Positions 42,233 to 52,007 of a stretch of DNA of 64,000 nucleotides are shown here, in pieces; position 1 is the stretch's first letter, and every line of letters starts with the position of its first letter. The notes under the pieces are model-generated. The model was not told where the DNA came from, did not search any database, and saw only the letters and a list, made by a program, of their open reading frames with translations. Made by a program: the position numbers and the translations under genes. The stretch covers positions 14,541 to 78,540 of the forward strand of contig JAHDWA010000019.1 of assembly GCA_023382535.1 (NCBI GenBank), in the 5' to 3' direction. The DNA comes from Anaerolineae bacterium. Its GTDB lineage: Bacteria; Chloroflexota; Anaerolineae; 4572-78; J111.

Positions 42233-45200
42233 ATGAAAGAACTACGTGAATACCGTCATCGGGCGCGAGCTGCCAGGGAGGAACAGGCCAGGATCGAAGA
42301 AGCTCTCGAACAGCGCCGCAACCTGCTCCACCATCGGCGGGACCAACTGGCCCGCGCCCGTCGCCTGGGGCAGGCCGGCAGCGAGGAGGCGCGGCGGCTC
42401 CAGCGCGAGATCAAGGTCCTGGAAGGCAAGATCGAAAAAGATTTCCAATCCACCAGGGGATTGAAAGTCGCTCCCACTCGCTTGAGAGAGCCGGCCCAGC
42501 CCTGGGAGCTGGTCGAGGGGCTGGATGACCGCCTGCCGTTCCTGCTGCTGCCGGTGCGGATCGAGACCCGCTTTATGACCGTCGGGGATCGGCGGGAGCT
42601 TTGGGTACGCATCTTCCCGGACGACATCGCCGTGCATACCCACGAAAAGAACTTGACGCCTAATGAGGTCAACGCCGGAAAGAGCTACTGGCAAGAATTA
42701 TGGCGCGCCCGGCAGGAGAGCGACGCAGCGAAAAGGCAGGTGATCGAAAAGGGCGCATGGCGCGCCCTGGCCGAGGCTTATGGCGGGACGCGGGCCGCCT
42801 GGATCGCTCGCCAGACCACGCCTGTAACACTTGATGTGCCTACTGTGAACAAGCTGCAATTTCCAGAATTCCCGGCGGAATCTTTAAAACCGGAAAGCTG
42901 GAGCCAGGCGCCGCGTTCAAAAGTCATGCCGGATCGCTTCGTGGTCATGGCATTTTCCGGGAGACAGGAAGTGTTTCGCCGGGCGGGCAACCCGATCCCC
43001 GACCCATTGATCGTCGGGCCTGACCCGCAAAAGGTGGAAGCCGAATTCCGGCAGGAGGATGGGGAACTGCTAGTTGGCGAAGACATTGCCTGGATTTACG
43101 ACTTCCCGCGAGCGGTAGAGGCCGGGATGGGGTTGCAGATCGAACTCGAACCTCCCTTTGACACCACCGGGTTTGACCGGCTTCTGGTCCTGGGCCTGCG
43201 CCTCTCTTCAGACGAAGAAGAAAGCCAGGCGCTGCTGGAGGAGCTGTTTGAAAACCACAGTTACTCACCCGATGGGTTGAGCCTTGTTCCCCAGGGGACG
43301 CCGACCAACAACACCAACCGCCAGGGCGCGGGCTTTTCCAGCGCCGATCCGGGGGCGGAAACCAGCTTTGCCGTCGAGACAGGCGGGCCGCTTTTTGAGC
43401 CGGTGGACATTCAATTGGAAAAACGTGATGGCCAGTGGCTGGTCGAAGCCCTGGGTATCCGTCACGAACTGTTCCAGCGCATTCAGCACGCTGGCGGGAG
43501 CGACATCCGGGAAGCTTTGCTGATGAATAAAGCCTTGTGGAACGGCACGTTGGGCTACTACCTTGAGGAGATGCTGGAGCTTGACCTGGGCAGAATCGGG
43601 CAGATCCGCAGCTTCTTCACTGACTACGTTACCGGCCGCGGACTGCTGCCGACGATCCGGGTGGGTTCCCAGCCGTATGGCATCCTGCTCACCAGCGATT
43701 TCTCCCGCTGGGCGTGGTCGCAGAATGGAGATGGAGCGCAGCTTGCCATCCTGGAAGAACTCTACGAGGCCATGGGCAGACTGGAGGAGAAGTGGCGCGA
43801 GCTTCTGCCTGGGGTGGCGCGGATCGGCGCGCCAGGCGATCCTTCTCAGAATTTGCTGAACACCTTAGGGTTACAGGCCACCTCGGCCGAGTTTTATCGC
43901 CGTCATGCGGTTGGGAAGGAGTACCTGTGGAACTACGAGGCCTTCACCTTCGACCCGTCCGGCCCCAACCCCCGCCCCGAGGGTGAAATAATGATGGCAA
44001 CCCTGCGCGATATCGCCCGTTCCTTCGCGGAGGAACTGAGGATCAACACTACTGCCCTGCCCAATATTTACAATCTGGCGTTTTTCCTGCACCAGGATCA
44101 GATCAATGATCCTCTGGTGGACGACATCCCGGCAGATGAGCGCGAAAAGTTATCAGAGGCCGAACTGCTTCGATCCCGCTACAAAGCGCCCGATCCGCTG
44201 AACCCCGACGCCAGTATCGAGACCAATTATATCGGCTGGTTGGCCTTCAGCGCTTATCCAGAGATCAAAGCCCAGCATTTTGAGAACCCGGCGGAAGAGT
44301 CGCAGCCAATGCCGCGCCCGCTGTTGTACCGCCTACTGCGCGCCTCTCTCCTGCAAGCCATTTATGATGCCACAATGAGGCTTTACACCCAATCGCAGCT
44401 TGTTCCCCTGGCAGCGCGGCGGGAAGTGGAAGTGGGCAATATTCAGGTGAGCCGGACGGTCACCCGTTGGGAATTTATGGATGCCGACATCAGCCAGGTA
44501 ATGCCCGAGGTGAGCCAGAAAAGCCAGAGTGTCGCTCAATTTTTATTCACGGCTGAGCATCCCAGCCCCTCGGGGGCCGAAGTTTTGCCGCAAGTGCTTG
44601 GGTGCATCCGGGCGTTGATTAATCTTCCCACGGCCCGGCTGGAGCGTGCCTTTGTCGAGCACCTCGACCTGTGCTCTTACCGGCTGGACGCCTGGCAGAT
44701 GGCCTGCTTCAACCGCCGGCTACAGCAGCAGCGCTTCCCCCCGGAAAGCGAGGGGACGTTTGAAAAACGAGTGCAAGGGATCTACCTGGGAGCCTTTGGC
44801 TGGGTCGAAAATCTGCGTCCCGGCCCCGAACCGGTCCTCACAGACCTGACTTCCATTCCCACCTCTCTGCATGATCCCCAGCGGGATGGTCTGTTGTTCG
44901 AGCAGCCGGACAACGCGGGGTTCATCCATGGACCTTCGCTCAATCATGCGGTCACGGCGGCCGTGCTCCGCAGTGCCTACCTGACCCATTTCGATCCGGC
45001 GCAACCGGAGAAAATGGCGGTCGGCCTTTCCTCCGAGCGAGTGCGCACCGCCTTAGCCTTTCTGGAGGGCGTCCGCAATGGCCAGGAGTTGGGCGCCCTT
45101 CTGGGCTACCAATTTGAGCGCGGCCTGCATGACCGCTACAACGATCCCTCGCTCAACCAGTACCTCCCCTTCTTTCGCCAGAGGTACCCCTTGGTGGCCG

Positions 45201-47143
45201 ACAAGATCACCCAAGATGAAACGGGCGAGCAGATTGAAACAAAGGAGGCTCGCAACGTTTTCGATGGGTACGCTCTGGTCGAGGCCGCCTTTATTCGAGA
45301 ACCGGCGCTAGCCTACCCTTATGACGTCGCTGGCTTGCCGGGAGGCAATACCGCCCACGCGGAGGCGATCAAGGCAGAAATCGCCCGCATGGCCGACAGC
45401 CTGGATGCCATCGCCGACCTGGCCCTGGCCGAGGGGGTTTATCAGGTCGCTCAGGGGAACTACGACCGCGCCGGGGCGATGCTGAAAGCTATGACCCAGG
45501 GCAACAGCCCGGCCGATCCGGAAATCGTCCGCACGCCCCGCAGCGGTGCGGCCATCACTCAGCGGGTGGCGCTGCACTTGCCAACCGGCGCGGCTCCCCG
45601 CTACTGGCGCGGCTCGCACGGCAAAAGGGCTGAGGTGGAACCGGGTCTAAATAGATGGTTAGGGAGTCTGCTCCCGCGGGCTAGCCAGATCCACTATGTC
45701 GTCCGCCTGGGCGGTAGATCGCCGGTGGAGCGAAATCTAACCGGCCTGGGTTTGCAGCCAATCGACCTGGTCTATATAATCGGCGACGACCTGGTTGGGG
45801 AAACGACGGAACTGGAAAACCGGATCGCCTTTAAGCACCGCCGTAGGCGCAAAAACGACGCCCTGGACGTACAAATCGAATTCATGGCTGAGCTGTCGGA
45901 TCCGAAAGCAGTCACCCTGTTTGAACTGCTGCCGTTGCTCCGGGCCTTGCGCTCGATCATCACAACCAGCCAGCCCCTGGGCGCGGACGATTACGAACTA
46001 CCTTCTGAAGCGACTGGCAACCCGGCCAAAGATCCCAATCCGCAGGGGGTTGTCCTGACAGAGTTGAAAACACGGGTGCAGTCGGCTTTTGCGGACTTCA
46101 GGGCTGCAGTGCGCGCTCTCGAGTCGGCCATCCCTGCCCCAGGCCCGGACGGGCAACCTAACCCCAGGCGGGCGAAGGCGGGAAAGCTGCGCTCGGCTCT
46201 CCGCGCTATTGCCGATTTTGGCGTTCCCGACGCTTTCCCGTTCAGCGCGTTCGGTTCCTCTGTTCAAGCTAGAACCACCCTGACGCGCCAGGCAGTTAAC
46301 ATTCATACTGTCGCCTCGCAAAATCTGGCCAACGCTGTTGCCTTGAAAGCTGCGGGAGACGATCCATCTTTGATCGCCCAGGAACGCATCGCCAAGTACC
46401 GCGCTGCTGTGCAGGCGATCTTTGGCCCATCATTCAACCTCATCCCACTCTTCGAGCTGAAGAATCAGGCAGAGCTGCGTGCTGCGGTGAACTTTCGCGA
46501 CGCTGACCCGGCTAAGAACCTGACCCGCCATCACCAGGAAAACCCGCTGGTTGTGGACGAATGGCTGCAAGGAGTCGCCCGGGTTCGGCCAAATCTCAGC
46601 ACCTTTGAGATGGTCTACCTCCTGGGAGAAAACTTCAGGAATCCTCGCACAGGGCAGAAGCCGCTCCAATTGCCTTTTCTTAAGACAGATTACTGGGTTG
46701 CCGTGGAATATCCGGAAGCGTTTCTGCCACAAGGAGAATTTTTATCTGTCCTTCAGGTGCTGCCGGTTTCGAGGTTCCAGCCCACTGTGTTGCAAAGTGG
46801 CTTGTTGATTGACGAGTGGGTTGAAGTCATCCCAAGCAAGTTCGAGACCACCGGGATTGCCGTCCACTTCAATCAACCTAACACCGAGCCTCCCCAGACC
46901 TTATTGTTGGCAGTTACGCCGGAGATCACGGGAGCCTGGACCTGGGATAAGCTGGTAGGCATCCTCCACAATACCTTTGACCGCGCCCAGTTGCGTGCGG
47001 TTGAACCGGATCAGCTTGGCGATACGGCGTTAGGACAGTTGCTTCCGGCGATTCTAACCCCAGTTGCCAGCCGTCCCTTCGCCACACTCGCCACAGACCT
47101 GGTATATCAGACAGCCGTCCTTTCTGCGGACGAGGGAGGATAA
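42233..47143 (+). CDS. Giant conserved protein of unknown function with N-terminal coiled coil
   Basis: A 1636-aa protein, the largest of the operon. Residues ~1-75 are a strongly charged coiled coil (REYRHRARAAREEQARIEEA and onward). Next comes LEDR-type text LDDRLPFLLLPVRIETRFM, then long mixed segments with no recognisable catalytic motif. A tract GRGLLPTIRVGSQPYGILLT near residue 465 and one GRSPVERNLTGLGLQPIDLV near 1160 look like conserved cores. ATG 42233 is chosen: AGGTGG lies directly upstream and the previous gene stops at 42227; the longer frame from 42134 would overlap that gene by 94 nt. No export signal is present. The role is unknown. Confidence 0.8.
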   Translation: MKELREYRHRARAAREEQARIEEALEQRRNLLHHRRDQLARARRLGQAGSEEARRLQREIKVLEGKIEKDFQSTRGLKVAPTRLREPAQPWELVEGLDDRLPFLLLPVRIETRFMTVGDRRELWVRIFPDDIAVHTHEKNLTPNEVNAGKSYWQELWRARQESDAAKRQVIEKGAWRALAEAYGGTRAAWIARQTTPVTLDVPTVNKLQFPEFPAESLKPESWSQAPRSKVMPDRFVVMAFSGRQEVFRRAGNPIPDPLIVGPDPQKVEAEFRQEDGELLVGEDIAWIYDFPRAVEAGMGLQIELEPPFDTTGFDRLLVLGLRLSSDEEESQALLEELFENHSYSPDGLSLVPQGTPTNNTNRQGAGFSSADPGAETSFAVETGGPLFEPVDIQLEKRDGQWLVEALGIRHELFQRIQHAGGSDIREALLMNKALWNGTLGYYLEEMLELDLGRIGQIRSFFTDYVTGRGLLPTIRVGSQPYGILLTSDFSRWAWSQNGDGAQLAILEELYEAMGRLEEKWRELLPGVARIGAPGDPSQNLLNTLGLQATSAEFYRRHAVGKEYLWNYEAFTFDPSGPNPRPEGEIMMATLRDIARSFAEELRINTTALPNIYNLAFFLHQDQINDPLVDDIPADEREKLSEAELLRSRYKAPDPLNPDASIETNYIGWLAFSAYPEIKAQHFENPAEESQPMPRPLLYRLLRASLLQAIYDATMRLYTQSQLVPLAARREVEVGNIQVSRTVTRWEFMDADISQVMPEVSQKSQSVAQFLFTAEHPSPSGAEVLPQVLGCIRALINLPTARLERAFVEHLDLCSYRLDAWQMACFNRRLQQQRFPPESEGTFEKRVQGIYLGAFGWVENLRPGPEPVLTDLTSIPTSLHDPQRDGLLFEQPDNAGFIHGPSLNHAVTAAVLRSAYLTHFDPAQPEKMAVGLSSERVRTALAFLEGVRNGQELGALLGYQFERGLHDRYNDPSLNQYLPFFRQRYPLVADKITQDETGEQIETKEARNVFDGYALVEAAFIREPALAYPYDVAGLPGGNTAHAEAIKAEIARMADSLDAIADLALAEGVYQVAQGNYDRAGAMLKAMTQGNSPADPEIVRTPRSGAAITQRVALHLPTGAAPRYWRGSHGKRAEVEPGLNRWLGSLLPRASQIHYVVRLGGRSPVERNLTGLGLQPIDLVYIIGDDLVGETTELENRIAFKHRRRRKNDALDVQIEFMAELSDPKAVTLFELLPLLRALRSIITTSQPLGADDYELPSEATGNPAKDPNPQGVVLTELKTRVQSAFADFRAAVRALESAIPAPGPDGQPNPRRAKAGKLRSALRAIADFGVPDAFPFSAFGSSVQARTTLTRQAVNIHTVASQNLANAVALKAAGDDPSLIAQERIAKYRAAVQAIFGPSFNLIPLFELKNQAELRAAVNFRDADPAKNLTRHHQENPLVVDEWLQGVARVRPNLSTFEMVYLLGENFRNPRTGQKPLQLPFLKTDYWVAVEYPEAFLPQGEFLSVLQVLPVSRFQPTVLQSGLLIDEWVEVIPSKFETTGIAVHFNQPNTEPPQTLLLAVTPEITGAWTWDKLVGILHNTFDRAQLRAVEPDQLGDTALGQLLPAILTPVASRPFATLATDLVYQTAVLSADEGG

Positions 47144-47149
47144 GTTCTT

Positions 47150-48979
47150 ATGGCGCAGGTAGAGATAAACCCTGAACTCAAAGCGATACTCCTCGCTCCA
47201 AACTTCCGCCCGGCCATCCTGACCTGGAACCGGCTGGAAGGCCGGCCACGCACCGAGGACTTTGACCGCAGCCTGCGGGCTGAGATCCGCGACCCGCTGT
47301 GGATGCTCTGCCGTCAATGGCAGTTTGGCGAATTTCAGGGCGAGGACGCGGGGTCGGCTACGGCTACGAAAGTGCAAATCGGCGCGGCGTATCTCAACCG
47401 GTACGCCGGGCGAAGTATGCAGGCCGTCGGCTACGATAATACCCTCCCCCTGGAGACCAAAGTTGAACGCGAACCAGTCCCATTGGATCTCCTGACGCGC
47501 GCCCAAATGGGACGTCATTGGTTGAAACTGCTCCGTCCGGTCGGCGACTTTAATGCCCGGTATTTGAAGGCGTTCGGCTTTCTGGACCCACAGCCTGGTC
47601 TCGAGGAGGCCCAACTGCACAGCGACCGGAAGGCCTGGCAAACTTTTGAGGCCCTCAAGGGCAGGACTGTTGACGGCGGGCGGCTGCTCCAGGCGATGCG
47701 CGCCGAACCGGACCAGCACGAAGCCTGGCTAGCCAGCGCTGTGCGAAACGCTGCGGCCCGAGCGAAGATTCTGGAAGCGGCGGAACTCTTCCAGCGCTGG
47801 TTTCAGCGGACCTACAGCCAACCAGAGCGTGGTGAAGACCCGGCCTGGGCTGATGCCTACCTGGAGTACCAGTTCGCCTGTGCTGCACCGGCCGATCCAG
47901 AAGGGGAGCGGCAGAGTGTGCTGGTCGCCGAGCAATACCACCATGGACACCTGGATTGGTATTCCTTTGATCTCGATCCTACCGTCCAGTTGCCTGATAA
48001 ACCTGGAGTGGAAATCCCCGCCGCTGTTTTCGTCGTAGAAGAACCGATGACCTTCATTCCCAACCCGGTCGAGTTCGGCGGCATGCCTAATGTCCGCTGG
48101 TGGGAATTTGAGGATCGTAAGACCGACTTCGGAAGTATTCAGCCGAGCACCACAGACCTGGCGACGCTCATTCTGGCCGAGTTCGGCTTGGTTTATGGGA
48201 ATGACTGGAGCCTGGTCCCGTACAGAATGCGGGTTGGAACCTTAGCCGAGATCCTGGGAATTGTCGTCACCGACGTATTTGGGGTGCGTACACTGGTCCG
48301 GCCAGCGGTAACCTCGATTGATGGCGAGGGAAACCATTGGGGCCTGTATTACCTGAAGGACAGGCAGGGAGAGGACATCGACCCCCGTTTATTCTTACCC
48401 CCGGTTCTCGGCAAGGTGCAGGAGAGCACCCCCTTGGAAAAAGTGATCCTGGCTCGGGATGAGATGGCTAATATGATTTGGGGGATTGAACAGGTGATCC
48501 CCAATTTGACGGGCGGGGGGATCGATGGTTATGAAGCCGCAGTGGCCCTGGAGCGTTATTTTACGCAACAGTATCCGCCGCCGGATGTGGTCCGGATTGA
48601 CACCGGGGCGGCCATCCAATACCGACTGGGTACCCATGTCTCGGAAAATTGGATCCCCTTCATTCCAGTCCACATCCCGGGATCCAATCGCGAGATCCGC
48701 CTCCAGCGTGCAGCGATGCCGCGCCTGATCTCAGAAACGCCCAGCCCGGTAGAGCCCAGGGGAATGCTTCTGCGCGCCGGACTGGATGCCACGCCGCGGC
48801 AGCCTTACTTTATCCATGAAGAAGAAGTACCACGGGCCGGTATTCTCCTGACCCGCACTTACCAGCGCGCCCGCTGGTGGGATGGCAAGATTTACACCTG
48901 GCTCGGGCGGAGAAAAGAAACTGGAAGAGGTCAAGGTTCTAGCGGCCTGGAATTTGATCAAATCGTGCCAACAGAATAA
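47150..48979 (+). CDS. Conserved protein of unknown function in the giant-gene operon
   Basis: A 609-aa protein, not recognised. A strongly conserved-looking tract, RDPLWMLCRQWQFGEFQGED, lies near residues 47-66. Later segments include GMPNVRWWEFEDRKTDFG (about 310) and RLISETPSPVEPRGMLLRAG near the C-terminus. No signal peptide, membrane helix or known active site is visible. It starts 6 bp after the previous stop and is the last of the five large genes. The Trp-rich tracts resemble those of its operon partners in style, which fits parts of one assembly. Confidence 0.8.
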   Translation: MAQVEINPELKAILLAPNFRPAILTWNRLEGRPRTEDFDRSLRAEIRDPLWMLCRQWQFGEFQGEDAGSATATKVQIGAAYLNRYAGRSMQAVGYDNTLPLETKVEREPVPLDLLTRAQMGRHWLKLLRPVGDFNARYLKAFGFLDPQPGLEEAQLHSDRKAWQTFEALKGRTVDGGRLLQAMRAEPDQHEAWLASAVRNAAARAKILEAAELFQRWFQRTYSQPERGEDPAWADAYLEYQFACAAPADPEGERQSVLVAEQYHHGHLDWYSFDLDPTVQLPDKPGVEIPAAVFVVEEPMTFIPNPVEFGGMPNVRWWEFEDRKTDFGSIQPSTTDLATLILAEFGLVYGNDWSLVPYRMRVGTLAEILGIVVTDVFGVRTLVRPAVTSIDGEGNHWGLYYLKDRQGEDIDPRLFLPPVLGKVQESTPLEKVILARDEMANMIWGIEQVIPNLTGGGIDGYEAAVALERYFTQQYPPPDVVRIDTGAAIQYRLGTHVSENWIPFIPVHIPGSNREIRLQRAAMPRLISETPSPVEPRGMLLRAGLDATPRQPYFIHEEEVPRAGILLTRTYQRARWWDGKIYTWLGRRKETGRGQGSSGLEFDQIVPTE

Positions 48980-49027
48980 AGCCTTATATTTAAGCCGAGT
49001 TGAATTTAACGCTCCGAGCTGCTGCGA

Positions 49028-49450
49028 TTGCCCAGCACAAAGAGGCAGCCGAAGCGGAACTTAACTTCTTGTTCTCCCGTCTCAATAGCCCGGCCAGCAT
49101 CCAGGCTTTTGGATGACATTCCCCACAGTGCCGAAAACGTCCATCGCTATCCCCTGTCCGTCTTGCAGGATCGCCAGGCCCATTGCCTGGATGGCGGCCT
49201 ATTTGCGGCCATGGCCCTGCGCCGGCTGGATTATCCCCCTCTAATTATTGACCTATTGCCAGAGCCAGGGATGGATGATGATCACGTCCTGGCCCTTTAT
49301 CAGCGGGATGGCTTTTGGGGCGCAGTGGCTAAATCCAACTATGTCGGCTTGCGCTTTCGGGAAGCCATCTACCGCAACCTGCGCGAGTTGGTGCTGTCCT
49401 ATTTTGAGGATTACTACAATATCAACGGGCAAAAGACGCAGGTGGACTAA
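49028..49450 (+). CDS. Small transglutaminase-like (papain-fold) protein
   Basis: A 140-aa protein. From about residue 27 it reads LLDDIPHSAENVHRYPLSVL, then QAHCLDGGLFAAMALRRLDY, DDDHVLALY, GFWGAVAKSNYVGLRFREA and a final helix FEDYYNI. The order Cys (in HCLDGG), His (in DDDHVLA) and later polar residues is that of transglutaminase-like cysteine enzymes. The first 26 residues look unconserved, so translation may start inside. It lies 48 bp after the last large gene on the same strand and ends about 90 bp before the right-hand repeat, so it belongs to the same bracketed block. It might process one of the large proteins, which is inference. Confidence 0.65.
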   Translation: MPSTKRQPKRNLTSCSPVSIARPASRLLDDIPHSAENVHRYPLSVLQDRQAHCLDGGLFAAMALRRLDYPPLIIDLLPEPGMDDDHVLALYQRDGFWGAVAKSNYVGLRFREAIYRNLRELVLSYFEDYYNINGQKTQVD

Positions 49451-49539
49451 ATTGGGTCTCCCATCCCTTGATAATTCCTATGGAGCCTGCCAAGCGCCGG
49501 GCGGCAGAATTATCCTTCACAACGGCCCAATTTTCCCCT

Positions 49540-49868
49540 GAAACCTGTTCAATAATCGCTCAATTTTCCCCCGACTGTACCTCGACAGAGTTTTGTGAGT
49601 CTTTGAGCGATTCGGACTACCGCCTGATAACCGTCCGATTTTCCCCGACATTTCACTTCGCCTGATAACCGTCCACTCTCACCATGACAACAGGCTGACA
49701 ATGGTTTCACCACAGCCCGACATCCTGCATCCCTCTTCTCAATCTCGAGCAGGTAGCTTCACCCGAGGTACAATAGCCCGATTTTCGTCTGACCGTAGGT
49801 TGATTTTTCCTTAACTGCCGCTCGACCTCCCCTCGACATTAGCCTCCCTAATTTCTGCGGCGCAAGTC
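49540..49868 (+). repeat. Right copy of diverged ~300-bp direct repeat
   Basis: Same-orientation relative of 31580-31906. Anchors are CTCGACAG, GAGCGAT, CCGATTTTCCCCGACATTT (ending 49653), CCATGACAACAG and TAATTTCTGCGGCGCAAGTC (49849-49868). The two copies bracket the giant-gene operon. The rest of 49451-49913 shows no gene. Confidence 0.65.
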
Positions 49869-49913
49869 TCCCTCCAAAATTGGGTGTGATACTGTTCCTA
49901 CCCGATGATCTCT

Positions 49914-50732
49914 TTAAGCGAGTTTACACTTATTCAGCCAATCGTAGATCATCGCTGCTGTCTGGCGGTAATTGTGTTCCATCATCAGATTGTGAGCAGC
50001 GGCGCCTGGCACAACCCTGTAATCGGCCCCATAGTACGCAGCAGAGCGCCGTTGGGCCGCTTCGCCAACGACCGCATCTCTCTCCCCGGCCAACCAGAGC
50101 AGCGGGGTTTTGACAGTTTTGGCCGGAAACCAGAGGGGAGGATTGTGCTGCATCATGACCAGGGCCGACTCCGGGCCAAGCCGGGCGTGGAGTTCTTCCG
50201 GCGAGTAAAGGGCATCATTTGAGATCAGTTTTTTGGCCGCCTGGGCCGGAGTGCGGATATACGGGGTGGCCCATGCAGTAAGTGTTGCCAGCAATACCCC
50301 AACCGGATCGAGGCGCAGAAACCGGAGCAAGCCACCCGCGTAGGTATTGTGGGAGACCCATGGAGCGACCAGCACCGCTGCCGGTAAATCGTCTCCGCCA
50401 TACTTCAGATACCACTGGACAAGCGCGCCGCCCATACTGTGGCCCATCAGCACGGGCCGGCGCGGCAAACGCTCCACTTCGACTTCCAGAAAGCGCAAAT
50501 AATAGCCCAGGGTGCACCAGCGGTTGGGGCGCTGCCGGGGAGACCCGGCGTGTCCCGGTAGGCTAAAGGCATGGCTTGCCCAACCCCACTGGGCCAGCAG
50601 TTCTTGCCAGGACTGCCAGCACCACGCGCCATGCCACATCCCGTGTTGCATCAGGATCGGCGTTTGAAAGCGAGGCCGTTTGGGTATATAGCTGATCCTT
50701 TCGATGCCACCTTCAATGTTATGCCGCACCAC
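49914..50732 (-). CDS. Alpha/beta hydrolase
   Basis: A 272-aa serine hydrolase fold. The oxyanion region is PILMQHGMWHGAWCWQSW and the nucleophile elbow is GHSMGG. An acid follows in LAGERDAVV, and the catalytic histidine probably lies in AAHNLMMEHN. The lid region is short. No signal peptide. Lipase or esterase activity on an unknown ester is likely. The start is uncertain: adjacent GTG codons at 50732 and 50729 are the first usual starts, while the frame stays open further upstream without ATG. It is read against the flanking genes, directly outside the right-hand repeat. Confidence 0.88.
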   Translation of the reverse strand: MVRHNIEGGIERISYIPKRPRFQTPILMQHGMWHGAWCWQSWQELLAQWGWASHAFSLPGHAGSPRQRPNRWCTLGYYLRFLEVEVERLPRRPVLMGHSMGGALVQWYLKYGGDDLPAAVLVAPWVSHNTYAGGLLRFLRLDPVGVLLATLTAWATPYIRTPAQAAKKLISNDALYSPEELHARLGPESALVMMQHNPPLWFPAKTVKTPLLWLAGERDAVVGEAAQRRSAAYYGADYRVVPGAAAHNLMMEHNYRQTAAMIYDWLNKCKLA

Positions 50733-50955
50733 AAAGATTTCTGTCTCGCGGATCTCTATTAAAGCCGATGGTACTTTACCCCCTTTACCCGTATGGCTAC
50801 GAGACTAAAAATTACGTCGAAGCCTATTATCGCATAGATGCTGTAGTGTCGTCAATTGTCCAAAATCATCGGGGTTCCACCGGCCTGACCATCGGTTCAA
50901 AGCCACAGGGGTCGGCCCTGCCGACCCTTAGCCCAAAACCCCCCATTTCTAGGGG

Positions 50956-50984
50956 TTGACAGCCAGGCTGATTGGGCTTACCAT
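50956..50984 (+). promoter_or_regulatory. Sigma70-type promoter of the sortase operon
   Basis: TTGACA (50956-50961), a 17-bp spacer and TACCAT (50979-50984). It lies about 220 bp before the sortase ATG. The leader contains a perfect GGCCCTC/GAGGGCC hairpin (51025-51041). The gap 50733-51206 has no other feature I can support. Confidence 0.65.
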
Positions 50985-51206
50985 ATCCTGGAATAAATTC
51001 ATCCAGCCACTTTACCCTCCCGACGGCCCTCGCTGAGGGCCTCGTATTTCCCCCGCTTTCTGTCGGTCGAGTGTACGTTCCCGGCGCCCTGCTTCGCTCA
51101 AGGCGCTTTACCTACCCACTCTGCCCGGTTATCAGAACGGTCCGTGGTCTCAAACGCCTTAGTTTAACCCGCGTTTACCGGCGCGGCTCAAGGACTGTTT
51201 CGCTCT

Positions 51207-52007
51207 ATGCCCGGCAGAATTTTTGCTTGCCTGCTTTTCCTGCTCGCTATCCTTTTTATCCTGACCCAACCGGCGCTGCTGCGTCCCGTTTTGCATCTCG
51301 AAGCGCCCCCGGCCACGGCGACCCCACGCCCCACCCTCACGCCTACCCCCACCCTTGATCCTCTGGCCGCCCTACCCAAAGTGACCCCATCCGGCGCAGG
51401 TGCGGCCGCTTTCGGCCTGCCTCCGGCCGTCTCAGCAGTCCCTTTGGCCGAGGCGACCCCAATCAGCCAGCTCGACTCGCTCCCGGTCTATGCCGTTACC
51501 TCACCCTCGCCTGCCTCGGCCCTCATTCCCTCCCCTCCTACCCCGGCGGGCCAACCGCCCGACCGGCTGGTGATCCCTCGCCTGCATTTGGATGCGCCGG
51601 TCGAGGCGGAGGGCATGACCCCTTCTCAGGAACTGCCCGGCCTGGTTGAGTGGACGGTGCCGGACCACCGGGCCGCCGGCTGGCTCAACACCTCGACGGC
51701 CTGGGGCCAGGCCGGCAATACGGTCCTGGCCGGACATCACAACATTAAGGGCGAGATCTTTCGCGACCTGTGGACCCTGCAAGCCGGGGACAAGATTGAC
51801 CTGTTTGCCGGAGAACGGGTGCGGCATTACGTCGTCAGTGAGGTCCTACTCGTCCCGGAGAAAGGGCAGCCAGTAGCGGTGCGACTGGCCCACACCCGCT
51901 ATATTCAACCCACCGAGGATGAGCGGCTGACCCTGGTCACCTGCTGGCCCTATGAGAATAACACCCACCGGGTCATTGTCATCGCCTATCCCGGAGAACC
52001 AGAATGA
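51207..52007 (+). CDS. Sortase
   Basis: A 266-aa membrane-anchored cysteine transpeptidase that attaches LPxTG-type proteins to the cell envelope. One N-terminal hydrophobic segment (IFACLLFLLAILFILTQPAL) is followed by a Pro/Thr-rich stalk to about residue 110 and then the sortase barrel. Catalytic residues are His177 or His178 in AGHHN, Cys246 in TLVTC and Arg255 in THRVIV. The TLVTC form occurs in class D, E and F sortases; I do not assign a class. Two proteins with LPVTG signals are encoded downstream (53566-58245 and 60694-63510) and are the natural substrates. Its stop overlaps a 44-aa ORF. Confidence 0.93.
   Translation: MPGRIFACLLFLLAILFILTQPALLRPVLHLEAPPATATPRPTLTPTPTLDPLAALPKVTPSGAGAAAFGLPPAVSAVPLAEATPISQLDSLPVYAVTSPSPASALIPSPPTPAGQPPDRLVIPRLHLDAPVEAEGMTPSQELPGLVEWTVPDHRAAGWLNTSTAWGQAGNTVLAGHHNIKGEIFRDLWTLQAGDKIDLFAGERVRHYVVSEVLLVPEKGQPVAVRLAHTRYIQPTEDERLTLVTCWPYENNTHRVIVIAYPGEPE

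Noticed and set aside
22888..49913. A complete integrative element with defined attachment sites
   Set aside because: I found no second copy of the tRNA 3' end and no integrase or relaxase, so ends are not called; only the plasmid-like gene content is reported.
50972..51358. 128-aa ORF in the sortase leader
   Set aside because: It starts within the promoter, overlaps the sortase start in another frame and has no recognisable features.
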